This document shows positions 9,607 to 21,050 of a DNA stretch of 64,000 nt, piece by piece. The notes under the pieces are model-generated. The model made no database searches and was not told the origin of the DNA. It was given only the letters and a program-made list of their open reading frames with translations. This DNA comes from Clavulina sp. PMI_390 (taxonomy: Eukaryota; Basidiomycota; Agaricomycetes; Cantharellales; Hydnaceae). A program made the translations under genes and the position numbers. How positions within the stretch are numbered: the stretch's first letter is position 1; each line of letters opens with the position of its first letter. Where the stretch lies: positions 90,181-154,180 of the forward strand of contig WIDE01000017.1 in the NCBI GenBank assembly GCA_015039315.1, in the 5' to 3' direction.

Positions 9607-12600
9607 ATGAAAGTAGGCATACTCCATGTTACAAATAGGGCTATGATGGGTGGCTGATTGCGCCCCTTGTCTCCTCATTTCTTAGCACCTTTTGAGCTCT
9701 ATCGAGTCGCGTGCGCTCGATTTATCGCATACCAATGTCGATATCAGTCAGCTCCTTACAAATGTTCGCGATACTCGAGTGAGTGCAGTGTCTGCTTGGA
9801 TCCGCCAAGACCTCGTGCGCTGAAACCACATTCGTCTCAGGATCTCAAGTCTGTGGAAGGCTTCACGGAGGCCATGGAGAAAGTTCTCCATGAGCTACGC
9901 TCAACGGTGCGTGTCTCATGCAGGCTGTTCATCGAAGTCGTTCAAATCATGACGCCCCCACCTCAGGAGCATGCTGCCCCATTTCTGAAACCAGTCAAAC
10001 GTCAAGAAGCCCCAGGATACGATGCCGGTATGTCTCTTTGTGCCCTGAAATGCTAGGAGTGCCTTGTTGACGTCCTTATAGTTATCAGGGAGCCCATGGA
10101 CCTGGGCACAATGGCGCGTAAGGTCAAGCAACACACCTACAAGAATAAGCGTGAATTTGTCTACGATCTTAACCTGATATGGGACAATTGTCTTACCTAT
10201 AACTCTGAGCCCGTTAGTTCATTCTCTTTTAGTGTCAGTTGCCGATATACTAACAACCCTTGATAACGCCACTTCAAGACTCACCCATTGCGTCGAACAA
10301 CCGTGCTGATGCAGCAGAAAGCAGAGTCTGTTGTGGAGAAGCACCTAGGTGGTTTCGGATTTGGCGATTCGCGCACCACCCCCCTTCCACCACTCTCCAT
10401 TAATGGTCTCCACAACAATCATCATCACCCTCACCACCTCACAAACGGGAATACGTCACCCACGATAGACACCAATCATAGGATACGGATCAAGTTGCAA
10501 ACTCCCAAAACTTCTTCGTCCAAACACAAGGGAGACACCACAATCTACATAGATGGCGAACGTCCAGAAGCTTGTGAGTAACATCCGTGTACTTCTGGGG
10601 AATCAGTAGCTTAATACATTTCTCCCTGGCAGTGACCAATGGCCATCACAAACATTCCTTGTCCCCAGTGGACAAGAAGCCCCACCGAGTGAAAAAGGTG
10701 TCTCGCGCGTCTGTTTCGTCCTTTGAGGACTCTCCCGCCATCATTCGCACTTCACAATCTATGCAACAGTATTATGATTTGGATTATGCTATGCAACGCC
10801 ACCTCGACTCGGCAGGGGCTGGTCCCTCGAAGCCTTCTAGGCATCAGCCCGCAGCATTGGGACTTGGATCCAGCCAGGCAGGCTTCTTGATCATGCACGA
10901 GCAAGGGTCAAACCGTGACGAGCTTCGTGCTCAATTGGAAGATGCATCAAAGGTCGGGGCTAGTGGTGACGGCATCTTGAGTCAAGCATACCAGGAGTGT
11001 TTGACCACTGGCGTCATTCGCAGTCTGAAACGGTAAGGACAATTACTTTGGTGATCGAACGATTACTGACCAACTGCATATGTTCCGCAGGATGCCCCAA
11101 CCAGATTCTCAATCACCTCGTGCCTCTAAGAGGCGAAAAATATCCCTCTCCCCACAACAGATTGAGGTCCAGGCCTCTCTTGCCAGAGATAACGAGCTGC
11201 TGGGTGCGTGGTGGGGCGCCATGACCTCCACCACTTTTCTGGGCAATGGAGCTCCGGCGCTCACCAATACTGGGCTACACGAGACTTCCCAGTCCCTCGT
11301 CCACGGAAAGAAGAGAGGAAAGCGGCAGAAACTGTTTGTAGAATCTAACTCTTCTTACTACTACATCTGACGCGAGTTGCTTGATCAGATTACCCCCGAA
11401 GCCGAAAGATATGCGCGGTCTCCGAGGCACCGTCTTCAAGAATGTTGATACTCTCCGCCGTATCCGTAGGACNNNNNNNNNNNNNNNNNNNNNNNNNNNN
11501 NNNNNNNNNNNNNNNNNNNNNNNNNNNNNNNNNNNNNNNNNNNNNNNNNNNNNNNNNNNNNNNNNNNNNNNNNNNNNNNNNNNNNNNNNNNNNNNNNNNN
11601 NNNNNNNNNNNNNNNNNNNNNNNNNNNNNNNNNNNNNNNNNNNNNNNNNNNNNNNNNNNNNNNNNNNNNNNNNNNNNNNNNNNNNNNNNNNNNNNNNNNN
11701 NNNNNNNNNNNNNNNNNNNNNNNNNNNNNNNNNNNNNNNNNNNNNNNNNNNNNNNNNNNNNNNNNNNNNNNNNNNNNNNNNNNNNNNNNNNNNNNNNNNN
11801 NNNNNNNNNNNNNNNNNNNNNNNNNNNNNNNNNNNNNNNNNNNNNNNNNNNNNNNNNNNNNNNNNNNNNNNNNNNNNNNNNNNNNNNNNNNNNNNNNNNN
11901 NNNNNNNNNNNNNNNNNNNNNNNNNNNNNNNNNNNNNNNNNNNNNNNNNNNNNNNNNNNNNNNNNNNNNNNNNNNNNNNNNNNNNNNNNNNNNNNNNNNN
12001 NNNNNNNNNNNNNNNNNNNNNNNNNNNNNNNNNNNNNNNNNNNNNNNNNNNNNNNNNNNNNNNNNNNNNNNNNNNNNNNNNNNNNNNNNNNNNNNNNNNN
12101 NNNNNNNNNNNNNNNNNNNNNNNNNNNNNNNNNNNNNNNNNNNNNNNNNNNGTAGCGTGAGTATCCTCTCCCTATTCTCAAGAGCTCCTCATTTACAGCG
12201 TTTCATCAGAGGCGATTTTGGTCACGCCCTTGGGGAGGACTTCTTTGGATTGCGTGCTTTGGGTTTGGAAAAAGAGCTGGGACTCACCTCTTTGTCTGTT
12301 CCTGCTCGACTATTCCATGGCCGTGCAAAGAAAGATGCGAACCGCAATGGAAACGGGTACGTCGTTCTACCCTGCTTGACACCCCATTCTCATAGAATTG
12401 TTGTAGTATGGGAGCCCCCAAAGAGCCTTCCCTCCCATTCCCGCCCCCCCAACCTTTCATTCCCCTCAGTTCTCATCGCCTAGACGGTCAGATTGGCCTC
12501 CTTCGTGGGTTTTATCGCAACAAATTCGATCGGTTGCGAGACGTTTCTGGGGTACCGGATCCTGCTGCTCCTACTGGCAGCGACACGACTGTGTCCGCCG

Positions 12601-12926
12601 TGCGGCCGCCTTTCGATTATCCCTCTGCACCTCCCCTCTCACTTGTCGACGATCAACCTAGCTTATTACGCCAGAAGATGGGGCCCAACGGCCAGGTTAC
12701 CGTCCCTACCTCGGCAGCCGCCGCATCTGCTGCTGCCCGCAAAAAGAAAGCAGCTGCTGCAGACACTAGTGGCGGTGGAAGCTCAGTAGTGAAGCCCAAA
12801 CCTGGAGCTACGGCAACAAAAGGACCAGCAAAGAAGAAACCTGCAAAAACATCTCCGAAGAAACCATCCCTTGGGGGCCAAGGCCACCCGCTTCAACCTC
12901 AAGCGCCAGCGATTCTCGCATCATAG
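9607..12926 (+). CDS. SPT7: SAGA complex subunit Spt7 (bromodomain), interrupted by assembly gap
   Basis: Exons before the gap: 9607-9612, 9686-9778, 9841-9906, 9967-10027, 10082-10212, 10279-10573, 10633-11032, 11091-11333 and 11389-11472 onward. After the gap come 12199-12356 and 12407-12926. The start ATG-AAA is a six-base exon; the spliced N-terminus reads [12 protein letters not shown] bromodomain follows within about 60 residues, with [26 protein letters not shown], then the ZA/BC region [25 protein letters not shown] including the acetyl-lysine-binding Asn. [19 protein letters not shown] is typical of Spt7. Later parts are His/Ser-rich, [23 protein letters not shown], and after the gap [25 protein letters not shown] and [11 protein letters not shown]. 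The histone-fold region is presumably in the gap. The C-terminus is Lys/Ala-rich (NLS-like). Spt7 is a SAGA scaffold in the nucleus. Confidence 0.8.
11473..12151. other. Assembly gap (679 N)
   Basis: A run of N inside SPT7. Its true length is unknown. Exons on both sides keep the same gene reading, so it hides coding sequence rather than a gene boundary. Confidence 0.99.
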
Positions 12927-14006
12927 CTTTTCCCTCTCGGTGTTCCGATTCACGACCGCTGGGTTACGATCATTATCTGTCTCCGTGTTGGCAGTGTGCC
13001 GCTGGGTCTTATTCCTTCAGCTTGATATGTCTTTGGTACCATTATTACCTCCAGCCGCGCTTATCACGACATCTATTTGAGACAATTTTCTGTGAATGGA
13101 GCTCTCACACTTAAAGTCCCTTGCCTTGATGTTGTCACAGGACGACTCTGCTCAAGCCACCGCGGTGATTCTACGAGTTATGAGAGAGGGATTTGCGTTC
13201 CCCTCGCCATTTCACAAGCAACCAAGGTACAGTCGACGGTAACGTCACTGCTCCCCCTTGTGGCAGGTGGACCTGGTGGCGCCTGAATTGAATCTAGGCC
13301 ACCCCCGTTAATAAGACGTCTCGCTTACCAACTACTAATACAGCCTCTCCGGAGGCATTAGAACTTGACCATCAGCGGTGCCGACCCGGTTCTTTATGTC
13401 AGCATTAAGCAGTTTGATGCAACCCCCTATCTTCAGATGACGGAGTTAGAGATGATCGTGGTACACTGGCTCCTGTCCATGAGGGCTTGTTTCCACTGCT
13501 AAGTCTACTATCCATTAAGCATGTTGGTCGTTTGATATCCCATGCGATACTTAATAAAAGTCCGAATCATGCGCCTTTGAGCGGCAGCGTGCGATTTGCA
13601 GGCACGTCCATGTGGCCCTCCGGCATACTCAATTGCGTGTCACAAGGTCCCTATGTCATTCACAACATCCGCAACCGGTCAAACAGCATTTTTTCTTCGC
13701 TCCGGCCAAGAGCGGAGCGTTCATAGTGGCGGTCGTGAAGGACAACTCGGCTTTCGAGAAGCAATGTGTGGGAAATTTTCTTAAAGCTTAGTCGAAGCGA
13801 GGGGTAATTCATTCGGTTTCTTGGAGCTCGGTAGGCGATCGATTTTTGTGCTGTCATATAACCATGGCGGGGAACGAGGCTCGTCTTCCGTTTTCTCCCC
13901 TTCTCCGCCATCTTGACTTCTTGTCTCTGCGCGGGCTGGACCCACCTGAAACATGACTCACGTTTGTCTTGTTACTTTCGCCAGTCATGCTTGTAGCCAA
14001 TCTAGG
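12927..14006. other. intergenic, no gene seen
   Basis: SPT7 3' flank and 5' flank of the next gene. In another frame the last SPT7 exon continues as [13 protein letters not shown] (12874 on), which could mean an alternative SPT7 C-terminus or nothing. No other supported feature. Confidence 0.5.
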
Positions 14007-16245
14007 ATGTCTTCTTGCTGTCACAGGTCGCCCCAAGTGTCTACACTCTCTGGTCTATCCTATCTACTCTTGTTCGTGCTCTTGGGTTACTCTTCAGTGG
14101 CTAGTCCGCTCACAAGGGTTCTGTTTTCTCAGTTCTTTGGATTCCTCATCTCCCATCTGTGGAAGTTTGATCGTTTTGAGAGCCTGAAGTAACTATTTCT
14201 TGTCGTGTGCTGCGTTTGTGGGCGCTCATGTCCTCAACAACAGATGGCGCTCAAACCGTAACAAGGGGGCTTTCAAGAGGGTGATGACATTCACATACCT
14301 GTTAGGTCTCCCATGTGAGTGCGCGCTCGGCTTTCTCTCCGAATTCCCCCGTTGCCCTAATCTCTTCCCCGCATGATCAATAGGTATTATGGTTTACAGT
14401 ATAGGGATGATGGTGATAAAGTATCAGGAGGGCTACGTGGATTTTCCTGGCTTTGGCAGTGAGTCAACAGTGTTCAATGAGGTCCTGATCTATTCTAAGA
14501 CACCCTATCTAGTCATCCCAACACCATACATTTTGTGGAGCCCGACAAATAGATCCCTCGTACTTAAACTGGTGATGTTTTGGGCAGTTGCATGGGGCCT
14601 TGAAATGTACGTGCATTATGCTTTCATCTTCCACGCAACCGCTCTAATACCGGCTCATCTATAGAGTCACTCACCTGGAAGGTACGGGCTGCGGAAGAAC
14701 CTTCCCTACTCTGCGCGTGAAATTCGGAGCTGATATTGTGCCCGCATATTTAGAGCTTTGCTTTTGGCTGTTCCTGATGAATGCTGGTGGTTCCCATGTC
14801 TCCTGGTTCAGCTCCATTTACTTCAAATTATGGGCAGTCGGTTCAGTGGCCGGACTGACCTCAATACCACTTGTTACGTGGTTCACGCGAAGCGACCCCC
14901 TTACTGTATGTCTCCCATTGATACCCCATTGACTATACCTCACCAGAAACCCTTAGTCCGAAGCATATACACTCCTTGTGGGAAGCTCAGCAAGTCTCTT
15001 GATTACTCTCGGCGGTCTACGGATAGTGTAAGTTATTGATAATCCATAACAGACGATGTGCTGAACACAATGTAATAGATGGACGTTCCCAGCATTCCTC
15101 CACACCGTTCGCAGCGCTGGAGCAGAGCCCGAAGTGGTAGTCCGACTGACCACCTTTCATGACGTAAATGTACGACCCCAACCCTTGCATATCGGTTGCT
15201 TCATATTAATGGAATGCTTATTATGTTTACACAGGTGATGAGGATCATCTTCCGCTTCGTCTTCACTGTTCCTGCCTTCATCTTGGCCGTTGACGGTGTT
15301 CATGGGCACCATCACCCCATCAATGACGACGCACTCTGGACGGGTACGCCAGCTCTGACAATATCTCATCAAGCTACGCTGATTCGTGAAATATCCTTAC
15401 CGCTCGGGCATAGATTTCCTAGCGGCCCTCGTCGGGATAGGACTGATCATGTCTTCCTGTCTGACACTCCTCGTGAGCCTACCTTCCGGAAAACCCAGAT
15501 GTGAAATTTACTTATAGCTCTTCCAGATCTTCTTCCCTCGGTCGATCGAGAGGGAAGCTGGGTACCGCCCGAAGAAAAGCTCGAACCGCACAGCCCCTCT
15601 TGATGACACCACACGGGGCGGGCAACCTATCGCTAACACGGCAGCTCAACTGCAACAGGCTCGATCCCAGTTCGCGGTCTCCGAAAACCCGTTTGCGGCA
15701 ACAGGCATCGCGATTACTACTGACCAGAGCCATGATGAAGAAGTGGGTTTCCACTCGAAGACCAGTCTTTTCCAACACCAGAACCCATCGGACAACCCGG
15801 TTTATCCGCCAAACAACGGAAGTCAACCCTACTTGGATCGATCTGGCTCTGTGTCAAAGAGACAAGAGGTTTGGGAGATGGTGACCAACCCTGTAGACCT
15901 CCGCTCAGATGGTGCCATCGGTTTCAATCACCATGAGAACACTGGCACCATACCAATTGGGATGGCAGCGCCTTCGAGCACGCGGTTGGTTCCGACCCGA
16001 CCTCCTCGGCCAGATATACACCCAATGCTGATGAACTATGTGAGTCCTAGCATTTCACTCGCGGTACGCGTTGCTAACCAGTGGTCATCACACCCTTGCT
16101 CTCAAAGTCGTCACCAATTAGTACGTAGTCCATCGATGCACATTCCTTCTAGTGGGCTAATCGGGTTTCTTCGATAGATCTCCATGATGGAGAGGATGTC
16201 CAGCGACCTGCCAGGCGACTGCATCGTCCACAAAACGCCATCTGA
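14007..16245 (+). CDS. Conserved basidiomycete multi-pass membrane protein, function unknown
   Basis: Twelve exons (14007-14188, 14244-14314, 14384-14606, 14665-14681, 14754-14905, 14957-15027, 15079-15169, 15235-15343, 15414-15472, 15527-16039, 16108-16120, 16178-16245) give 522 aa. About seven hydrophobic segments are visible: LSYLLLFVLLGYSSVA, VMTFTYLLGLPCIMVYSIGMMV, LVMFWAVAWGLEI, ELCFWLFLMN, YTLLVGSSASLLITLGGLRIVW, IIFRFVFTVPAFILAVDGV, and FLAALVGIGLIMSSCLTLLIFF followed by PRSIERE. A 200-residue hydrophilic tail ends in DVQRPARRLHRP. The layout (seven TM plus a cytosolic tail) resembles a receptor-like protein, but I do not recognise a named family. Start 14007 was chosen because it directly precedes TM1; 13953 is an in-frame alternative. 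A 17-nt and a 13-nt exon are unusual but preserve phase. Confidence 0.7.
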
Positions 16246-16500
16246 ACGGGATTCCCTGCTCCGCCATTTGCTTGTCTGAACCCGTCGCTTCACAGTTCGC
16301 TTTCGTTGCTTTCGCAAACCCCTACTTCGATTTCATTTCTGGGTACAATATATCTGATATTCCATTCGTCCGTGTGGAATACGTGTATTATAATAAAGTA
16401 GATAGGTTGTATCACCTTTGGATAGACTGAATTGGTTGTGTTTACACTTGCTTGCCGAGACCAGAGCCTCGTGTTGAACCCATCGTCCTACCCTACAACG

Positions 16501-19500
16501 ATGGACGACGAACACTCTCGATTCCCCATTCCTTACTCCGATCTCCGCAAGAGCGGGATTGAGGCCGAGCTCGAGCCATTTCTCGACACGGCGTCTGAAT
16601 CGACTGGGAGCTACCTCTCAACCGATCCTGGACGCGTCGGCACAGATTTTGACGCCCAGATGACGACATCGGGGGACTATGGCTTCACTCCTCATCAAGG
16701 ATATAAGACTTTCGGCCGCAGTGTTCCAGGCAGCCGTGCAGGGCGCTCTACTCGATCGTACCCCCACAGCTATATCAAGAGCCCACTTCAGAATGCCACA
16801 GTTCCCGAAGAATTATCCTCTGACCTTGACGAGGAAGAAGATGAAGATGACATCTCTGACACCGAACTTGGCCCTATCGAGGAACAGACACCCGACACTG
16901 CTCGATATCTGAACACCCCTCCGCTCGTTGACGCTCCACCTCCACCAGAAGGAGCCCCTGCTGCCGTGCGACAAACTGTTTCGCCATTTGGCCCATACCA
17001 TTCTCCTACGGCGAGCGAAAAAACCGCTTCGGTCAAACCTCGCTCTCAAGCGAGCACTGTCGTTCCTCCTGTGGAGAATCGCCTCAGCCTCACGGAGCAG
17101 GTACAAGAAACATCGATGACTCCAAGGGCGTCTATGGAGGTAGCGCCTCCCATAGAAGCAGAGCGAACTAGGAAGCTCGTTGCTGCTATCAATGTGGCAC
17201 TGGATTGGGCGAGAACACTGACCGAGGTAAGAATTACTCTCGTAGACGTATGCAATATCATGTTGACCAATCTTTTATAGAACGACACCACTCACGTTAC
17301 TGAACGAGACGCTGTGCTTGCTATCCTTTACGTGATCAACAATCGCCTTCAGCAAGGAGTCCCCAGTCGTCATGTTCCTCTCTTCCGTGCATTGCACAAG
17401 TCAGTGGATGAATCTCTTGTTCCTTCATCCTTATCTGATCATCATATACAGAACGGTCAAGCAATTGACTGCCTGGTGTCAAGAGGTTGTTTCGCACCGT
17501 GACCAGTATGACTGGCCTGTTATCTCGGTGACATTGCGCGGTTTCATCCAGAAGCTCAGAGATTTCAACAACTCGCTGACTGTATGTCGTATGGAGCGCT
17601 ATATTACCAGCCTTATACTCACTTTGACGATCTTGATCAGATTGATTCCGACCCAGCAACGATTGCGCTTCAGCTCAACGCAAAGATTGCAGAACATAAT
17701 GCACAACGTGCCGAAAGCGAGGCTATTCGTCAGGCTTTGAAGCAAAAACTTCGTGAGGAGAAGCTAGCTCGGCGCGAGGAACGTGCACAGATTCGTCAGA
17801 TGCATGCCCAGCTGACGATGATGAAGCGTGCCCAAAAGGAAGGCATCGAGCTCACGGAACGCCTGGGCGGCATGGTCTCGAGAGAAGCGATCAAAGCAGC
17901 ACCCGATTCTCAGGTTTCGCCTCCAGAGGCAACTGTGACGGCAAGATCTGCTGGGCCGGCTACTCTGGATGCTGAGATGCGCTCTGTCCTCACCGGAGAT
18001 GATGATGATGATGACATTGGTGCCCAGCCTCGCCCTCTTTCCGAGCCTCCTTCCCTATCGTCGCTAGGCCAGATTATTCCTGGGGGAGGATCTACTAGAC
18101 GAGGGCCTGGTGCCGCAAGTGATGCATCAATAGATCGAGGACAAACTCCCCTCTCAAATGACTCGACCCCCAGGCGGGCAGGTAGATCGCGTGATACCAC
18201 TCAAAATCGCCTTTCATCCATTGCTTCCGTCCCTTCCTCTAAACCACTCCCTCATCGACCTTTTTCCCGCACGGAAGAGGATCTTAGGTCAGAAGCTGAT
18301 CAGAGAACGGACATTGTTGAGGAGCAAATTGAGATAAATGGAGACCGCGCGCCCTCGATTTCCTTCATCCCGCGGAAAAGTCCTGCTGGTTCCTACGAGA
18401 GCGCTTCGCGTCACCGACGAGGAGACTCACCTGCTGTTGATATTCCGGCTTCACCTCGCTCCAATGCTGGTGGAATCCCACCACCGCCAATTCACGTATC
18501 ACCCAGTTTGAGAGCGCCCAGCAAGCGTTCTGGGTCCAACACCCCACCCGCGAACCCTCGGCAATCCCAAGCTTCGGGCAAACGTCGTTCACAGCCGCCA
18601 GAGTATCAGTACCCTAGCGCCGAGGATACATGGAAGCACGTTCAAGAATGGAAAGAGGATGTCAAGGAGAAGGAAAAGATGCTGTTTGGCGATGACAGGT
18701 ACCCTGACGCGGAATTGGAAGCTGAGGAGGATTCAGCGCAAGCGGAACAAGAACTCCTCGCCGCGTTCAATCGAGTGGTGAACTTGGACAACCCTGCGAG
18801 AGGCGCGATGATCGACCAACGAGCAGAGCCTCGTGCGCCCATCCATCCTAACGAACCAGTATACCCTCATCGCGCGTATCAAGCTCCGCCTGAGACTATT
18901 TCTCATGTGCTTGGTGTCGATGAGGATGTCGATTACCCCGACCTCACCCGGAGTGGCACACCACCTGCCTCGGTTGCGTACCAGTACCGTCAAAACCAAG
19001 TACGAAGCCAGCCTCCTCAACGAGGTCAGCAATACGACACAACTGAGATGGATCACCAACCTAGCACCGATAATAGCGCCCTTCCATTGACTGAGCACGA
19101 GCTAGATGAACCGGTTGAACCTGTAAGTTCCATTCAAGAGGATAATGCAAGAGAATTAGCTAACCGTCCTTATAGTATCCAATGATGAATGAACATGGCT
19201 GGATGAAAACTAACGCCGCGATAGCCTATCCTCCGTCTATGGATGAGAACTACATGATCAGCCCGGAGTACGGTGTACGGGTCAGGCGATACGACGACGG
19301 TGAACAGCCTGGTATCCTTGAGATGCTCCATCCTGTCCCCCCTCCCCCACTACCGCAACACGGGAGTTCCAATTCTCGCTCCCAGTCCCGAGGATCCCAC
19401 TCTCATTCCATCCCTCAGCAGACCCAGAGCCACTCCCACCCAAGCAGCCAGACCTCCCGCCCCCGCGAGTCCTCTCATTCGTCATCCCGCTCACCCAAGA

Positions 19501-19754
19501 TCTTTGCGGCGATTGCGGAACAAGCTGCACAAGAGAACAGGGAGCGTGCGCGCCCCGGTTCTGGCTTGGCGAACGGCGGCGCCACTGGCAATGGGCACAG
19601 TAGACAGTCGTCTAGCGCAGGCTACCGCAATGCCTACGGGTGGATGGATGTTGGGAGTGGTCAGGGCTATGGCCAACCGCCGGTTGACGATCTCGATGTG
19701 AATGAGACTGGTAACACATTCGGGCGAGGTAGAATGGTTGCTCCCGCGATTTGA
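16501..19754 (+). CDS. Large, mostly disordered protein with central coiled coil, function unknown
   Basis: Five exons (16501-17226, 17281-17399, 17452-17581, 17641-19122, 19176-19754) give 1011 aa. The N-terminal 230 residues are Ser/Pro/Glu-rich with an acidic run (SDLDEEEDEDDISD). A folded-looking helical part follows (ERTRKLVAAINVALDWARTLTE, AVLAILYVINNRLQQG, TVKQLTAWCQEVVSHRD). Next comes a charged coiled coil (QLNAKIAEHNAQRAESEAIRQ ... LARREERAQIRQMHAQL). The rest is low complexity with poly-Asp, SRSQSRGSHSHS and many Ser/Pro sites. I do not recognise a domain. ATG 16501 is the first Met in a clean context; a nearby upstream in-frame extension from 16432 lacks support. Confidence 0.75.
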
Positions 19755-21050
19755 TCATGGTGCTCAGTTTGCTGTAAGCAAACATCTGTTTTTGGTTTTA
19801 TTGGCGTGCTAACGCCTGAATAGGCGGCTTATGCTTACGATATGTTCATGATTCATGTCCTTTTCTCCATCTACGTGACGCTTCATTTTACGGTCCCTCT
19901 TTATTGCCCCTTGTTCAAATCTTGTCCCCCCCCCCATTTTGTATCGGTGGCCGATTGACAGATGCTTCTCGCTCTGACTTGGTTCTTGTTGTTTTCATGT
20001 ATCTACGAGTATCTACAGTTAGTTTTAAAAAATCACATTCGTATTGGATGTGGGCCTTTAGTTTGGTTCCAGCTGCAAGACAAATCAGCCCTCAAGTCTC
20101 ATCCTCATCAAGCTTCTCTTCGTATTCAGGCTTCCTTGGCAGCTCAGCGAGTACAAAAGTAAGGTGCTATCAGTGTCAGAGGGAAAGGCATGAGTCACTG
20201 AAAATGCCACAAACCCAGCATCGAGGATCAAGTGTTGCGTGGGTCCCGAGTTGTGGCAATGTATATTGCCACAACTCATGACCGAACCAATAGCTTATTG
20301 AATATAGATGCGCGAGCTCCTGGAATCGAGATCTAGGTACATTTCCTGGGACTTTTGTACGGAAATGGGCATCCGCGAGGGAAAAAGGCATAGTTGGGTC
20401 TTTAGATGAAGAAGCAGTCCAACCGTTAGTCGGGACGGACACCCTTTTGCTGGACCTCCTGCCGTAAAGCCGGAACCCATGGGAATGGATAAATTACGCG
20501 GATGGCGGAGGAATACGTAGTGAACCTATACCTCCAGCCTTGGCAGGCACTACCACACCTACTGAACGGAAGTCACTGGCCGCAAGTGAGAGCGACAATG
20601 GACTCTGCTAGTGTGACTCACTCACGAGTCACGCCTAGGGATGCTGATCCTGCCCTCCGTCTGTGGCTAGTCTCAAGCTCGCTATGCACGAAACGAAGCT
20701 TAGAGAGTAGCTTGGATACTTTGATGCCTATTCTGATCCGCCAGTCCACGGCGAGGTGATCCCAGGACTCGTGCTGGATGCTCAGGGTCTCCCGCACAGG
20801 GGAAGTTACGGCCCTTTGTATCCTTGAATACTTACTTTGAATATATGGGCTATCCGATTATGGAGATCTATCGCGTACTCGCGGGATTCCAGTTCCTTCT
20901 CGTGTGTAGGCACATCAGTATTGCCGAGCCGTGCCAGTCATCGAATGCTGCAGGCCAGTACTTGTAGTCCCGTCCAGGGGCCGGGTGTGCCCCCCTTCTC
21001 AGTAACTCTTACTCCATCTCCTTCCCTTTCCTCTATCCTCTTGGCTACTC
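19755..21050. other. intergenic with one strong hairpin (listed separately)
   Basis: About 1.3 kb between two plus-strand genes. Apart from the inverted repeat at 20242-20283 I see nothing coding. The last 100 bases are pyrimidine-rich, as expected for a promoter or 5' UTR of the next gene. Confidence 0.5.
20242..20283. repeat. Inverted repeat / hairpin
   Basis: Perfect 13-bp arms gagttgtggcaat (20248-20260) and attgccacaactc (20265-20277) flank a 4-base loop gtat. Beyond a 2-bp mismatch, four more bases pair (ggtc with gacc). A second small palindrome caata/tattg follows at 20288-20300. It could be a foldback element remnant, an RNA 3' structure or a cruciform. Confidence 0.7.

Noticed and set aside
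10288..10581. His-rich ORF as a separate gene
   Set aside because: It is exon 6 of SPT7, in frame with the bromodomain exons.
13077..13911. Several ORFs of 60-80 codons on both strands
   Set aside because: No splice context or recognisable sequence; consistent with intergenic chance ORFs.
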